A stretch of DNA of 19,687 nt from CALMEH01 sp964548225 (GCA_964548225.1 CAZJQP010000092.1:1-19687), one strand, 5' to 3'. Counted from the stretch's first letter, positions 1-8,100 are shown. Made by a program: numbers and translations. The notes: a model not told the origin generated them from the sequence alone.

Positions 1-190
1 GTTCGGCTGATTTTCCACAAAAATCAAAAAAATCGAACACGGCTTTCGATTTATCGTTACGAATATCATTCGCGCGTTTCAGCGATTCGTTGACTGTCCG
101 CGTCAGCCAGCTTTCGACGACCGCGTTAACATCGAGCGAAATTGAAAATTTATCGGTATTTGAAATCTGGAGTTCTTCGGATAGATTCAC
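1..190 (-). CDS. Putative site-specific tyrosine recombinase, N-terminal fragment (runs off left edge)
   Basis: Only the first 63 codons are inside the window; the gene continues beyond base 1. The only usable start I see is GTG at 188-190, because an in-frame TAA lies a few codons upstream. The visible part has a short polar leader, then a helical stretch with the pattern VESWLTRTVNESLKRA, and further on AVFDFFDFCGKSAE. That layout (a WL helix, a tolerant loop, then F-x-x-F-C) resembles the SAM-like core-binding domain that opens many phage-type tyrosine recombinases. The catalytic domain is not visible, so the family call is tentative. It is divergent from the five-gene operon starting at 403, which would fit an integrase at the border of a genomic island. 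It could instead be an unrelated helical protein. Confidence 0.42.
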   Translation of the reverse strand, partial: MNLSEELQISNTDKFSISLDVNAVVESWLTRTVNESLKRANDIRNDKSKAVFDFFDFCGKSAE

Positions 191-227
191 AAGCCGAGTT
201 TAGACCAAATCCTGCCCGAAATCAAGA

Positions 228-252
228 TTACACATTTATCTCAAATGTGTAA
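228..252. repeat. Perfect inverted repeat in the divergent intergenic region
   Basis: TTACACATTT and AAATGTGTAA form perfect 10-bp arms around a 5-base spacer (ATCTC). It lies between the divergent recombinase-like gene and the SIS-HAD operon. Its size and symmetry suit a dimeric repressor operator; it lacks a following T-run, so a terminator is unlikely. A TATAAT-like hexamer sits just downstream at 265-270. The binding protein is unknown. Confidence 0.5.
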
Positions 253-330
253 CCAAAGTGTGATTATAATTTAGCTATTTATTTAAACTTATCTTTCTTT
301 AGAAGCACAAAGTCATTTACCACTATAATT

Positions 331-369
331 TCGACAATATTGAAAAATTTAAGGTAATATAATTAGTAT
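331..369 (+). promoter_or_regulatory. Candidate promoter for the SIS-HAD operon
   Basis: TCGACA (331-336) followed 18 bases later by TAATAT (355-360), or TTGAAA (340-345) followed 18 bases later by TAGTAT (364-369), gives sigma-70-like spacing shortly before the start at 403. The region is very AT-rich, so such matches occur easily. Further TATAAT hexamers at 265-270 and 324-329 lack good partners. Treat as a weak candidate. Apart from this and the dyad, I see nothing in 191-402. Confidence 0.25.
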
Positions 370-402
370 CATAAATTAGAAATCAGAAAAGAGAACATAA
401 AT

Positions 403-2358
403 TTGGGAAAACCTTTCGCAAAAGAAATTAGTAATTTGGGAGCAACCTACAAGTGGGCAATGCAAGAAGACATTGACCGCTTGGTTGAAGCCGTTGAAGG
501 TATCAGAAATTTTCCTTTAATAGCAACCGGATCAGGCGGCTCTTTAACAGCAGCTTGGGTGGCATCTCAACTGCATGAAACCTACGCAGAAACTATTTCT
601 AAACCGGTAACGCCGTTTGAACTGATTAACACGAATATTAACCACAAATCACTTGCGATAATTTTTATTAGTGCGGGCGGGCGTAATGTTGACATTATTA
701 ATGCCTTTAAATTGATTGTTGCGCGTGAGCCGCAGAAAATAATTATTTTAGGCTCAGATAATAATAGCCCTTTGTCAAAACTCGCACGGGATTATAGTTT
801 CGTTGACTCGATTAATTTTGAATTGCCTTTTGGCAAAGACGGCTTTTTAGCAACGAATTCTCTGTTAGCATTTTCAGTTTTGATGGTGAGGGCTTGGGCG
901 GAGGTTTTTAAGGAAAAAACAACATTGCCTTTGGATTTACCGTCGCTTGTGCATCCCAACTTATCCGAGAGTTCGCATTTTGAGAGTTTACGCGAGATGA
1001 GCAGTCGCTTGTGGGAAAAAGAAACTATTAGCGTATTATGCGGATTTCCAACAAGACCCGCAGCGGTGGATTTTGAATCAAAATTTACTGAAGCGGCACT
1101 TGGGTCAGTTCAGATTGCAGACTATCGCAATTTCGCGCACGGAAGACATCACTGGCTGGCAAAACACGAATCTACTACGGGAATAGCTGCGTTTGTAACT
1201 GAGCAGGATAAGGAAGTTGCTACAAAAACGCTAGCTTTGATTCCGAAAAGTGTTCCGATTTTAAGAATTGATCTGCCGTTTTCGGATGAAAGAGCAATGA
1301 TTTCCTCTTTGATTCAAGTGATGGAACTAACGGCGTTAGCAGGAGAAAATCGCGGCATTGACCCCGGACGACCGGGCGTGCCGGATTTTGGACGAAAAAT
1401 TTATCATCTAAGGGCAAATTCAAAAATTGAAGATAATCTTTCTGATTTAAGTTTATTTGAGAAACTGGTTATTGGAAGAAAATCAGAACTCAATTTTGCG
1501 AATACTGAAAATAATAGTGAGTTACATTTTTGGAAGTCTTCCTTACAAGATTTTATACAAGCCTTACAAAAAACAAAGTTTCAGGGGATTGTCTTCGATT
1601 ACGACGGGACGCTATGTGATAGAAGCGAAAGATTTACGGGTGTCGGCGAAGAAATTACAAAGCATTTAATTAAATTCTTAAAAACGGGGGTTAAAATCGG
1701 AATTGCCACTGGACGCGGCAAATCGGTTCGGGCGGATTTGCGAAAAAAGATTCCAAATGAACTTTGGGATGAGGTAATTATAGGTTATTACAATGGAGCT
1801 GAGATTCTTCTGCTGAGTGATGATGACACAATTGGCAACTCAGCGAAAATTGAATCGAATTTAGCTGACCTAAATCAGATATTTGAAGAAAACCTCATTT
1901 TGTCGCGTTTTTTTTCGTGGGAAACGCGGGCTAAGCAGCTAACCTTGCAACCCAACAACAGTATTTCAACTTTTTCGGTTTTGCAAATGGTTCAGGAACT
2001 GATTGATAAGCATAAATTAAATGGGTTAACTGTTCTTTACTCAAGTCATTCAATAGATGTCTTAGCTCCTAATGTATCCAAAATTAATGTTGTCAGGCAG
2101 TTAAAGGAGAAAATCGGTAAGTCAGCAAATGTAGTTTGCATCGGAGACCGAGGACGTTATCCGGGAAACGATTATACTCTGCTGGCTGAAGATTTTTCCC
2201 TGAGTGTTGATGAAGTTTCTCTTTACCCAGAGACTTGTTGGAATCTCGCTCCCGCCGGATGGCGCGGAGTTCGGGGGACGTTACATTATTTAAACTCGAT
2301 AAATTTTGGAAAAGAGTCATTTCGTTTCGATATTAAACGGCTAACGAAAACCAAATAA
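403..2358 (+). CDS. SIS-domain / HAD phosphatase fusion protein
   Basis: A 651-residue two-domain enzyme. Residues about 30-340 form a sugar isomerase (SIS) module: GSGGS at 43-47, SAGGR at 90-94, a GKDGFLATNSLLAF segment near 144, and FAHGRHH near 245, as in phosphosugar-binding SIS proteins. Residues about 390-620 form an HAD hydrolase: nucleophile motif DYDGT (D399, D401), ATGR (T436), K560 in the VSK segment, and GDRGRYPGND (D582, D590). This resembles the type IIB sugar-phosphate phosphatases. The protein probably binds or isomerises a phosphosugar and removes a phosphate; the substrate is unknown. The TTG start at 403 follows a purine-rich stretch, and an in-frame TAG lies upstream at 364. 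It is the first gene of a five-gene operon; the next starts 6 bases after its stop. Confidence 0.88.
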   Translation: MGKPFAKEISNLGATYKWAMQEDIDRLVEAVEGIRNFPLIATGSGGSLTAAWVASQLHETYAETISKPVTPFELINTNINHKSLAIIFISAGGRNVDIINAFKLIVAREPQKIIILGSDNNSPLSKLARDYSFVDSINFELPFGKDGFLATNSLLAFSVLMVRAWAEVFKEKTTLPLDLPSLVHPNLSESSHFESLREMSSRLWEKETISVLCGFPTRPAAVDFESKFTEAALGSVQIADYRNFAHGRHHWLAKHESTTGIAAFVTEQDKEVATKTLALIPKSVPILRIDLPFSDERAMISSLIQVMELTALAGENRGIDPGRPGVPDFGRKIYHLRANSKIEDNLSDLSLFEKLVIGRKSELNFANTENNSELHFWKSSLQDFIQALQKTKFQGIVFDYDGTLCDRSERFTGVGEEITKHLIKFLKTGVKIGIATGRGKSVRADLRKKIPNELWDEVIIGYYNGAEILLLSDDDTIGNSAKIESNLADLNQIFEENLILSRFFSWETRAKQLTLQPNNSISTFSVLQMVQELIDKHKLNGLTVLYSSHSIDVLAPNVSKINVVRQLKEKIGKSANVVCIGDRGRYPGNDYTLLAEDFSLSVDEVSLYPETCWNLAPAGWRGVRGTLHYLNSINFGKESFRFDIKRLTKTK

Positions 2359-2364
2359 ATTGTA

Positions 2365-3465
2365 ATGAGAGATCAATTAGCAGAAAGATTGCTGGCTGAA
2401 ATTATGCAGTGGTCAGATGAAGATATGGCGCGAGAACGTCCTATTCTTCAATCTATGGCTGCTTATAAATATGACGAATATCAACAATTTATTCCGGGAA
2501 TGCGTTTCGTCGAAAGTTTAGCTTTGTGGCTCGGTCAGTTTGAAATGCTGGACGAAAAAAAGATTGCTTATGAATTCGTTAAAACGAAATTGATTTTTTG
2601 TTCAAATGCCGAAATTAATCATTTTGTTGAAATGGCGTATCCAGATTTTATTCGACCGCGCCTACTCAAAAAAACAGCGCAAAAATGTGGACTCAATCCG
2701 TGGCAAATAGGAAAAATTGCTGAGAGTCTCGAATTCAAAATTGCTCAACGAAAAACTCTGTTTCTGGGATTAAGTGATGGTTCACGCATTGATGTGTTTC
2801 GGAGATTTAACCGGGAGTTAAGCCACGAACAAATTTATCAGACCTACGAAATTTCATCAGAAAGAGCAAACTCTTTGATTGAGGAACTTAGTTCGGATTT
2901 GGAAAAGCTGGGAAGCATTAAAAAAACAGAGAGTCCACAAAAGTTCGAGACAGTTGTTTTGCTTGATGATTTTTCAGCTAGCGGATTAAGCTACATTCGA
3001 GAGGAAAATGGCGAATTTAAGGGAAAAATTGCCAAGCTTTATCATTCTTTGAATGATTCCCAAAATGCTTTAACAAATCTTTTTGATTTATCACAAACTG
3101 ATTTCTATATTGTATTGTATCTTGCGACGGAACAAGCGCAACAAAACTCAGAGCAGCTATGGAAAAAAATGTGGAAAAAGGCAAACGGCGAATGTTCAAT
3201 TATCGTTGTCCATCCGTTTAATGATTCAGTTAAAATCGAAGCCGGTGACGGTGAACCTTTTAATACTTTAGCAGACAAATATTACGACGAAAGTATTGAA
3301 ACAAAGCATACGAAGAAGGGCGGAAGCGACGTGAGATTCGGTTTTAATAAATGCGGTTTGCCGGTTGTTCTAAGTCACAACACACCGAATAATTCGCTTG
3401 CGTTGTTGTGGGCGGAAACCGAGCGTTACCGCGCCCTTTTTCCGCGTATCAGTCGCCATAAATAA
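2365..3465 (+). CDS. Phosphoribosyltransferase-like protein (PRTase-CE-like)
   Basis: 366 residues. The diagnostic part is VVLLDDFSASG at 197-207, a hydrophobic strand followed by the acidic pair and small-residue loop that binds PRPP in type I phosphoribosyltransferases. Residues 133-149 (FLGLSDGSRIDVFRRFN) and the C-terminal segment with HNTPNNSLALLW (338-349) fit a group I recall being called PRTase-CE, found in predicted conflict systems; that name is from memory. The first 130 residues look helical and may bind partners or the second substrate. The role is probably transfer to or from PRPP of an unknown base or other acceptor. The gene starts 6 bases after the SIS-HAD gene and ends 2 bases before the ATPase gene, so all three should be made together. 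No clear Shine-Dalgarno site precedes the ATG, which suggests translational coupling. Confidence 0.72.
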   Translation: MRDQLAERLLAEIMQWSDEDMARERPILQSMAAYKYDEYQQFIPGMRFVESLALWLGQFEMLDEKKIAYEFVKTKLIFCSNAEINHFVEMAYPDFIRPRLLKKTAQKCGLNPWQIGKIAESLEFKIAQRKTLFLGLSDGSRIDVFRRFNRELSHEQIYQTYEISSERANSLIEELSSDLEKLGSIKKTESPQKFETVVLLDDFSASGLSYIREENGEFKGKIAKLYHSLNDSQNALTNLFDLSQTDFYIVLYLATEQAQQNSEQLWKKMWKKANGECSIIVVHPFNDSVKIEAGDGEPFNTLADKYYDESIETKHTKKGGSDVRFGFNKCGLPVVLSHNTPNNSLALLWAETERYRALFPRISRHK

Positions 3466-3467
3466 AG

Positions 3468-5414
3468 ATGAAAGAATCACGCAATCCATTTCGGCTTCGC
3501 GCCTCAGAATATATTGAATCAGACCACACTTTTATTCGTCTTTTTAGTCCCGAAGTTCTCGATGCTCTTCCCAAAGAACAAACTTGGAATAAAGTGCATT
3601 TTCTGCGAAGTGCCGAAGGCGGAGGTAAAACATCGCTTCTGCGTTTATTTAACCCGAATGTTTTACATACTTTATATGTGGCAAGGGGAAGAGATGAATG
3701 CAAGGAATTGTATCAAAAACTGCATACTTTGGGAGCAATCGGCGAAGAAGGACCGCATGTTCTTGGTATTTCCCTTTCGTGTGAACGAAGCTATGCCGCT
3801 TTGGAAGATATGCAGCTTGATCCGGCGCGAAAGGAACGCCTCTTTTTTAGCCTCCTAAATGCCCGAATTTTACTTGCCGCATTGCGCGGAGCGATGGCTT
3901 TTAAAAAACTTAACTATCCTGCTGATTTAGATAAACTTGAAATTAATATCTCTTCGTCGAGGCAATTTCCGACCGATTGGTTGCAATTCTCAAAGGGTAG
4001 CCAAATATTTGATTGGGCGACCCAATTGGAAAAACAAGTTTGTGAAGCTATTGACAGCTTCGGTCCGGCGAAAACTGATGGAATAACGGCGGGCGAAGAC
4101 TTAATCAGCCTACTTTTAATTACGCCTGAGTCGATAACGATTGAGAAAAAGCCGATTGCCGGCAAAATTTTGATAATGTTTGATGATGTTCAGAAACTGA
4201 CCCGCAAACAACGCGAACGATTGCTTCAATCACTTATTGAAATACGCAGTCCGTCCGGTGTCTGGGTAGCTGAACGATTTGAAGCCCTTGGCACTGATGA
4301 AATGCTTTCATCAGGCGGCAGAACAGGACGTGATACCGGGGAAATCATTCCGCTCGAAAACTATTGGCGCGATAATTTCAAGAAGTTCGAGCGTTTTGTG
4401 TCCGATATTGCTGACCGACGCGCCCGCGACGCAGCCGATGTGGAAATTACGGGATTTGGCAACTATCTGCAATCTTCGCTTGACGGGGCAGAGTGGCACA
4501 GTAAATACGAAGTTGCTTTGGAAAAAGTCTCCAACCGGGTTCGTGCGTTGGTCGAAAATCATCGGCAGCAGAGCGTTAACAGCAAAAATCAATTTAACGA
4601 GTGGCTTGAAGAGGCGGAAAAATTCGGCGGAACGATACGGGAGCAGACGATTGCCTGGCGCGGGTTAGAGATTTTGATCGAGCGTGAAAGGAAAAGAAAC
4701 CAGCGAAGCCTTTTTGATGAGCCAATGGAAGTAGAGCTGCTGCGTGAAAAAAATGACAGTGCGGTCCGGGCATCGGCACAGCTATTTTTAGCGAAAGAAT
4801 TTGAACTGCCTTATTACTTTGGACAGAGTATGCTTTCCAAACTTGCGTCTGCCAATGTGGAACAATTTCTTTGGCTTGCCGGTGATCAATTTGAAGAAAT
4901 CGTTGCCGCCGCTATCAGGGGGAAAAATATTGATTTAAGCCCGATAAGACAGGAAACACTATTAAAAAATGCGGCAGACGCGCTTTGGAACGATATTCCC
5001 AAACGAATTCAGAATGGGCGTGAATTGCGAAACTTTCTTGAAGCAATCGGAAATTTCTCAAATTGGAGGACATACCAGCCGACAGCCCCTAATGACATTG
5101 GTGTAAACGGGATTGCTGTTTCAATGCAGGAGCGTGCAATTTTAATGGACCGCAAATCCCATCCGGTGGGGAAAAACTTTGATTCACTTGCCAAAATTAT
5201 TTCAACAGCTTTGGCTTACAATCTGCTTGAACCGCAGCTTGATTACAACGTCAAAAACAAAAAATGGCTTGTTTTGAATTTGAACCGACTGCTTTGTATT
5301 CGATTCAAGCTTCCGTTACATTACGGCAAATTTAAGGAAAGAAAATTGGAAGAACTAGACCTCTGGAGAGAAAAAGGATTTCGGAAACCCAAAAGGGATG
5401 AACCGCTATTATGA
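3468..5414 (+). CDS. ORC/CDC6-like P-loop ATPase
   Basis: 648 residues. The N-terminus (NPFRLRASEYIESDHTF) leads into a P-loop, SAEGGGKTS at 48-56. The first glycine of the usual Walker A motif is replaced by serine, but GKT is intact. Walker B is ILIMFDDV at 234-241, and VWVAER (265-270) looks like a sensor strand. The order suits the AAA-like ATPases that annotation pipelines call ORC-CDC6 family. Residues about 300-648 are helical without a motif I recognise; a winged-helix end is possible near 580-620. The likely role is an ATP-driven switch or DNA-sensing regulator of the enzymes beside it, which is inference. The stop overlaps the next start as ATGA (5411-5414), typical of translational coupling. 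Confidence 0.75.
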   Translation: MKESRNPFRLRASEYIESDHTFIRLFSPEVLDALPKEQTWNKVHFLRSAEGGGKTSLLRLFNPNVLHTLYVARGRDECKELYQKLHTLGAIGEEGPHVLGISLSCERSYAALEDMQLDPARKERLFFSLLNARILLAALRGAMAFKKLNYPADLDKLEINISSSRQFPTDWLQFSKGSQIFDWATQLEKQVCEAIDSFGPAKTDGITAGEDLISLLLITPESITIEKKPIAGKILIMFDDVQKLTRKQRERLLQSLIEIRSPSGVWVAERFEALGTDEMLSSGGRTGRDTGEIIPLENYWRDNFKKFERFVSDIADRRARDAADVEITGFGNYLQSSLDGAEWHSKYEVALEKVSNRVRALVENHRQQSVNSKNQFNEWLEEAEKFGGTIREQTIAWRGLEILIERERKRNQRSLFDEPMEVELLREKNDSAVRASAQLFLAKEFELPYYFGQSMLSKLASANVEQFLWLAGDQFEEIVAAAIRGKNIDLSPIRQETLLKNAADALWNDIPKRIQNGRELRNFLEAIGNFSNWRTYQPTAPNDIGVNGIAVSMQERAILMDRKSHPVGKNFDSLAKIISTALAYNLLEPQLDYNVKNKKWLVLNLNRLLCIRFKLPLHYGKFKERKLEELDLWREKGFRKPKRDEPLL

Positions 5415-6559
5415 TGACTGACCAGATTCCTGCTGCCCGTTGGCAAAATTACATTCTTGAACACGGTGATGGTCTAGTTGATTTTTGGCGCGACCATCTG
5501 AAAACGCGCGACCGCAAGATTTTATTCATTTTGGCAAAAGGCTTTGATTCGCGGATGTGTATCGGAATTGAAACTTTACTTGCAGATGACAGTGTTAAAA
5601 ACGCGGAGGTATTAGCTATAACCTTTGACGAAGGCGAATCTTCTCCTTCACACGAATACTCAGCCAAAGTCGCGGAAAATTGGAATAGACTCGAAAATGT
5701 CATTGGGGATAAAGCTATTCTTTCTACCCGTGAAATCAATATTTGGTCGGAAGATCGCCGCCGCAGAGTCGGTTCGCGTGCGGCAACCGAAATTTTTACC
5801 AACACGGCAGAATTGCAGAAATTTACGGATATTGTTATTGATGTCAGTGCAATGCCGCGAAGTATTTATATGCCTCTCATAGCAAGCATCTTAAACCGTC
5901 TGGAAGAGATTGAATCATCCACGCCAGTTATAAACTTACATATCTGGGTTGCAGAAAACCCGTCTTTGGATATTAATATTAAAGACGAAGAGATTGATGC
6001 CGACGCGGATTTCATTCACGGGTTTCGCGGGGGATTCGATTTAGAATCAACCGCCGAACAACCGCATGTTTGGCTGCCACTGCTGGGTGAAGAACAAAAA
6101 ACACAACTGGAACGAATCAACGAACTTATTAAACCAAACGAGATTTGTCCGGTTTTGCCTTCCCCCTCGCTGAATCCGCGTCGGGGCGACAGCTTAGTTT
6201 TAGAATATCGTGATTTTCTTTTTGATACGCTCAATGTCGAACCGCGAAACTTCATATATGCGGCGGAACGAAATCCATTTGAGGTTTATCGCCAGATTAG
6301 ACGGACGATTCTTCATTACCGGGAAGCGTTAAAGCCTTTGGGCGGCTCAAAAGCAGTTCTTTCAACATTGTCTTCAAAGCTAATGTCTTTGGGAGTGTTG
6401 CTTGTCGCTTACGAATTAAAAAGTTTAAAAGTAGATGTCGGGATAGCGCACATCGAAGCCAACGGGTATAAAATAACGGAAGGTTTTGACGAAAAGGCAA
6501 TTTCGAGTAAGAGCGAACTTTTCGGATTATGGATTTTCGGAGAATGTTATGAATATTGA
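5411..6559 (+). CDS. Unrecognised alpha/beta protein of the SIS-PRTase-ATPase operon
   Basis: 382 residues that I cannot assign to a named family. The N-terminal half looks Rossmann-like: strand ILFILAKGFDSRM (motif KGFDSRM at 43-49), strand VLAITFDEGES (67-77), and strand DIVIDVSAMPRSIYMP (140-155) with a DxSxMPR motif. Later segments that look constrained are PSLNPRRGD (252-260), GGSKAVLSTLSSKLMSLG (311-328) and HIEANGYKI (347-355), which suggests a second alpha/beta lobe. There is no signal peptide or membrane segment. It overlaps the ATPase gene by 4 bases and the kinase gene by 11, so it belongs to the same system. It could be a nucleotide-binding sensor or the effector; nothing in the sequence decides this. 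A second ATG follows immediately at 5414. Confidence 0.75.
   Translation: MMTDQIPAARWQNYILEHGDGLVDFWRDHLKTRDRKILFILAKGFDSRMCIGIETLLADDSVKNAEVLAITFDEGESSPSHEYSAKVAENWNRLENVIGDKAILSTREINIWSEDRRRRVGSRAATEIFTNTAELQKFTDIVIDVSAMPRSIYMPLIASILNRLEEIESSTPVINLHIWVAENPSLDINIKDEEIDADADFIHGFRGGFDLESTAEQPHVWLPLLGEEQKTQLERINELIKPNEICPVLPSPSLNPRRGDSLVLEYRDFLFDTLNVEPRNFIYAAERNPFEVYRQIRRTILHYREALKPLGGSKAVLSTLSSKLMSLGVLLVAYELKSLKVDVGIAHIEANGYKITEGFDEKAISSKSELFGLWIFGECYEY
6539..6542 (+). promoter_or_regulatory. Shine-Dalgarno site deciding the kinase start
   Basis: GGAG lies 6 bases before ATG 6549, inside the end of the preceding gene. It favours 6549 over the longer TTG-started reading frame from 6486, which would add 21 residues unlike a PfkB N-terminus. 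Confidence 0.65.
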
Positions 6560-7676
6560 GAAAACCAATTGGTCGGCTGAAAACAAACCAAAAGTTTTAG
6601 GAACGGGCTTGATCGCGTTGGACGTGGTGCTTAACGCTGAACATAATCGTGAGCCTTATTTTTGGGCGGGAGGAACGTGCGGCAATGTTTTGACAATTCT
6701 AAGTTTCCTCGGCTGGCAATCTTTTCCCGTTGCGAGACTGAACGGCGATGCGGCTTCACAGCGCGTTCTCAAAGATTTCAAGTTTTGGAATGTTGCGCTT
6801 GATTTTGCGGCGACCGAGCCGACAGCGAAAACTCCCGTTATAATTCACACTATCAGCCGTAATAGAAAAGGCGAAGCACGACATAAATTCTCTTTTAATT
6901 GCCCGCATTGTGGTGCTTGGCTGCCGAGTTATAAGCCCGTTTTGGCATCAAAAGCAAAGGAAATAGCAACTGAAGCCACAGATCACAAAGTGTTTTTCTT
7001 TGACCGAGCATCGAGGTCCTCAATTACACTTGCTCAAGAAAGCGCGAAAAACGGTGCGCTTGTTGTCTTTGAGCCGGTCAGCATTTCAGACCCGCGTCTG
7101 TTTCAAGAAGCACTTTCCGTTACGCATATCCTTAAATATTCAAGGGAAAGGTTTCGTGAAACTCCTTTAGCTCGGTTTGAAGGAAAGTCTATTTTGTTGG
7201 AAATTCAAACGCTTGGTGAAAAAGGATTGCAGTATCGCAGTTGGCTCCCGTTTGCCGAATCTAAAAATTGGTTAAGCATAGAAAGCCGGAAGATTACTCA
7301 GATTAAAGACACAGCCGGCGCAGGCGATTGGTGTTCGGCGGGCATTATAGATTATGTAGGCAGAAACGGACTAAGTGAATTTTATGAAATTTCCGCTAGC
7401 GAATTGAAATCTGCCTTGATTTTTGGTGAAAATCTAGGGGCTTGGAATTGTCAGTTTGAGGGCGCGCGCGGCGGGATGTATCAATTGGAAGAGGAAGATT
7501 TTGAATTAAAATTAAATGATATTATCTCACTTAAAATAGACAAAGAGAAAGACTTTGAAAAAGTATCCGAGAAAATTCCGACTTTGGTGACGAATCAGAA
7601 AACTCAATATTATGGGGGCTTTGATAAGGTTTCGTGCCAATTGTTGGATTTACCAAATAAAGCCTATTGTTACTGA
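6549..7676 (+). CDS. PfkB/ribokinase-family kinase with CPHCG insert
   Basis: 375 residues from ATG 6549. The N-terminal strand VLGTGLIALDVVLN (16-29), the glycine pair in AGGTCGNV (40-47) and the signature DTAGAGD at 254-260, with catalytic Asp260 in the GAGD anion hole, identify a PfkB carbohydrate or nucleoside kinase. Two features are unusual. A CPHCG motif at 118-122 sits in the lid region. A C-terminal extension of about 50 residues follows the kinase core and contains TQYYGGFDK and two further cysteines (363, 374). The enzyme probably phosphorylates a sugar or nucleoside with ATP; the substrate is unknown. It is the last intact gene of the operon and overlaps the previous one by 11 bases. 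With the PRTase-like and SIS-HAD proteins it implies a phosphosugar or nucleotide conversion. Confidence 0.85.
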   Translation: MNIEKTNWSAENKPKVLGTGLIALDVVLNAEHNREPYFWAGGTCGNVLTILSFLGWQSFPVARLNGDAASQRVLKDFKFWNVALDFAATEPTAKTPVIIHTISRNRKGEARHKFSFNCPHCGAWLPSYKPVLASKAKEIATEATDHKVFFFDRASRSSITLAQESAKNGALVVFEPVSISDPRLFQEALSVTHILKYSRERFRETPLARFEGKSILLEIQTLGEKGLQYRSWLPFAESKNWLSIESRKITQIKDTAGAGDWCSAGIIDYVGRNGLSEFYEISASELKSALIFGENLGAWNCQFEGARGGMYQLEEEDFELKLNDIISLKIDKEKDFEKVSEKIPTLVTNQKTQYYGGFDKVSCQLLDLPNKAYCY

Positions 7677-7691
7677 AAACAACCCTAAATA

Positions 7692-8070
7692 ATGAAAAGT
7701 TATTTTGTCTTTGACTGCGTTAATACCGATTCAGTTAATATCCGCACGGACGAAACTATTTACGTCAACAAGTTATGTCGGTTATTTACAAGTGAAAATG
7801 GGGGGCATTGAAGATAAAGTAACCGACGAGAACGAAGTGGGAAAAATGCCATTTGGAAAAAGTGAACACGCACGCTTCAAAAACGGCTTATTTATTAGCT
7901 TTGATAAAATACGATGCAAAAATAGTTAAAAAATTTGATGATCCGTAAGAAATTAAAGATTGGTTAATTGGTCAATCAACGAATACCAAACTGAACAAAT
8001 TAAAGAAATCCAATCCGAAGCGTTTTTCTATTGGTATAAAGTTTACGAACTTTCTATCACAGAAGTATGA
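7692..8070 (+). pseudogene. Frameshifted remnant of a gene following the kinase
   Basis: Protein-like segments continue in changing frames. An ATG at 7692, 16 bases after the kinase stop, opens MKSYFVFDCVNTDSVNIRTD and runs to a TGA at 7809-7811. The next segment (KVTDENEVGKMPFGKSEHAR, ending at 7929) is one frame over. Then YDAKIVKKFDDP stops at a TAA in the third frame. The last, NEYQTEQIKEIQSEAFFYWY up to 8070, is back in the second frame. The mixed, non-repetitive composition of each piece looks like coding sequence, so I read it as one decayed gene of about 125 codons rather than noise. No family is recognisable. It was probably the sixth gene of the operon or a neighbouring accessory gene. 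Confidence 0.45.
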
Positions 8071-8100
8071 AAAGTTGTTCCGATTTCATCAAAGATCAAC

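Noticed and set aside
265..329. TATAAT hexamers at 265-270 and 324-329 as main promoters
   Set aside because: No convincing -35 element lies 16-18 bases upstream, and such hexamers are expected by chance in this AT-rich stretch.
5449..5805. 118-codon minus-strand open frame within the unknown alpha/beta gene
   Set aside because: Rich in Ser and Arg, as expected for a reversed frame, and the plus-strand frame is locked in by overlaps with both neighbours.
6486..6548. Longer N-terminus for the PfkB kinase from a TTG at 6486
   Set aside because: The added residues do not look like a kinase start, the overlap would be 74 bases, and GGAG sits 6 bases before ATG 6549.
7705..7929. 74-codon open frame taken as an intact small gene
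   Set aside because: Its first third overlaps a better reading from ATG 7692 in another frame, and coding character continues past its stop; a frameshifted remnant explains the stretch better.
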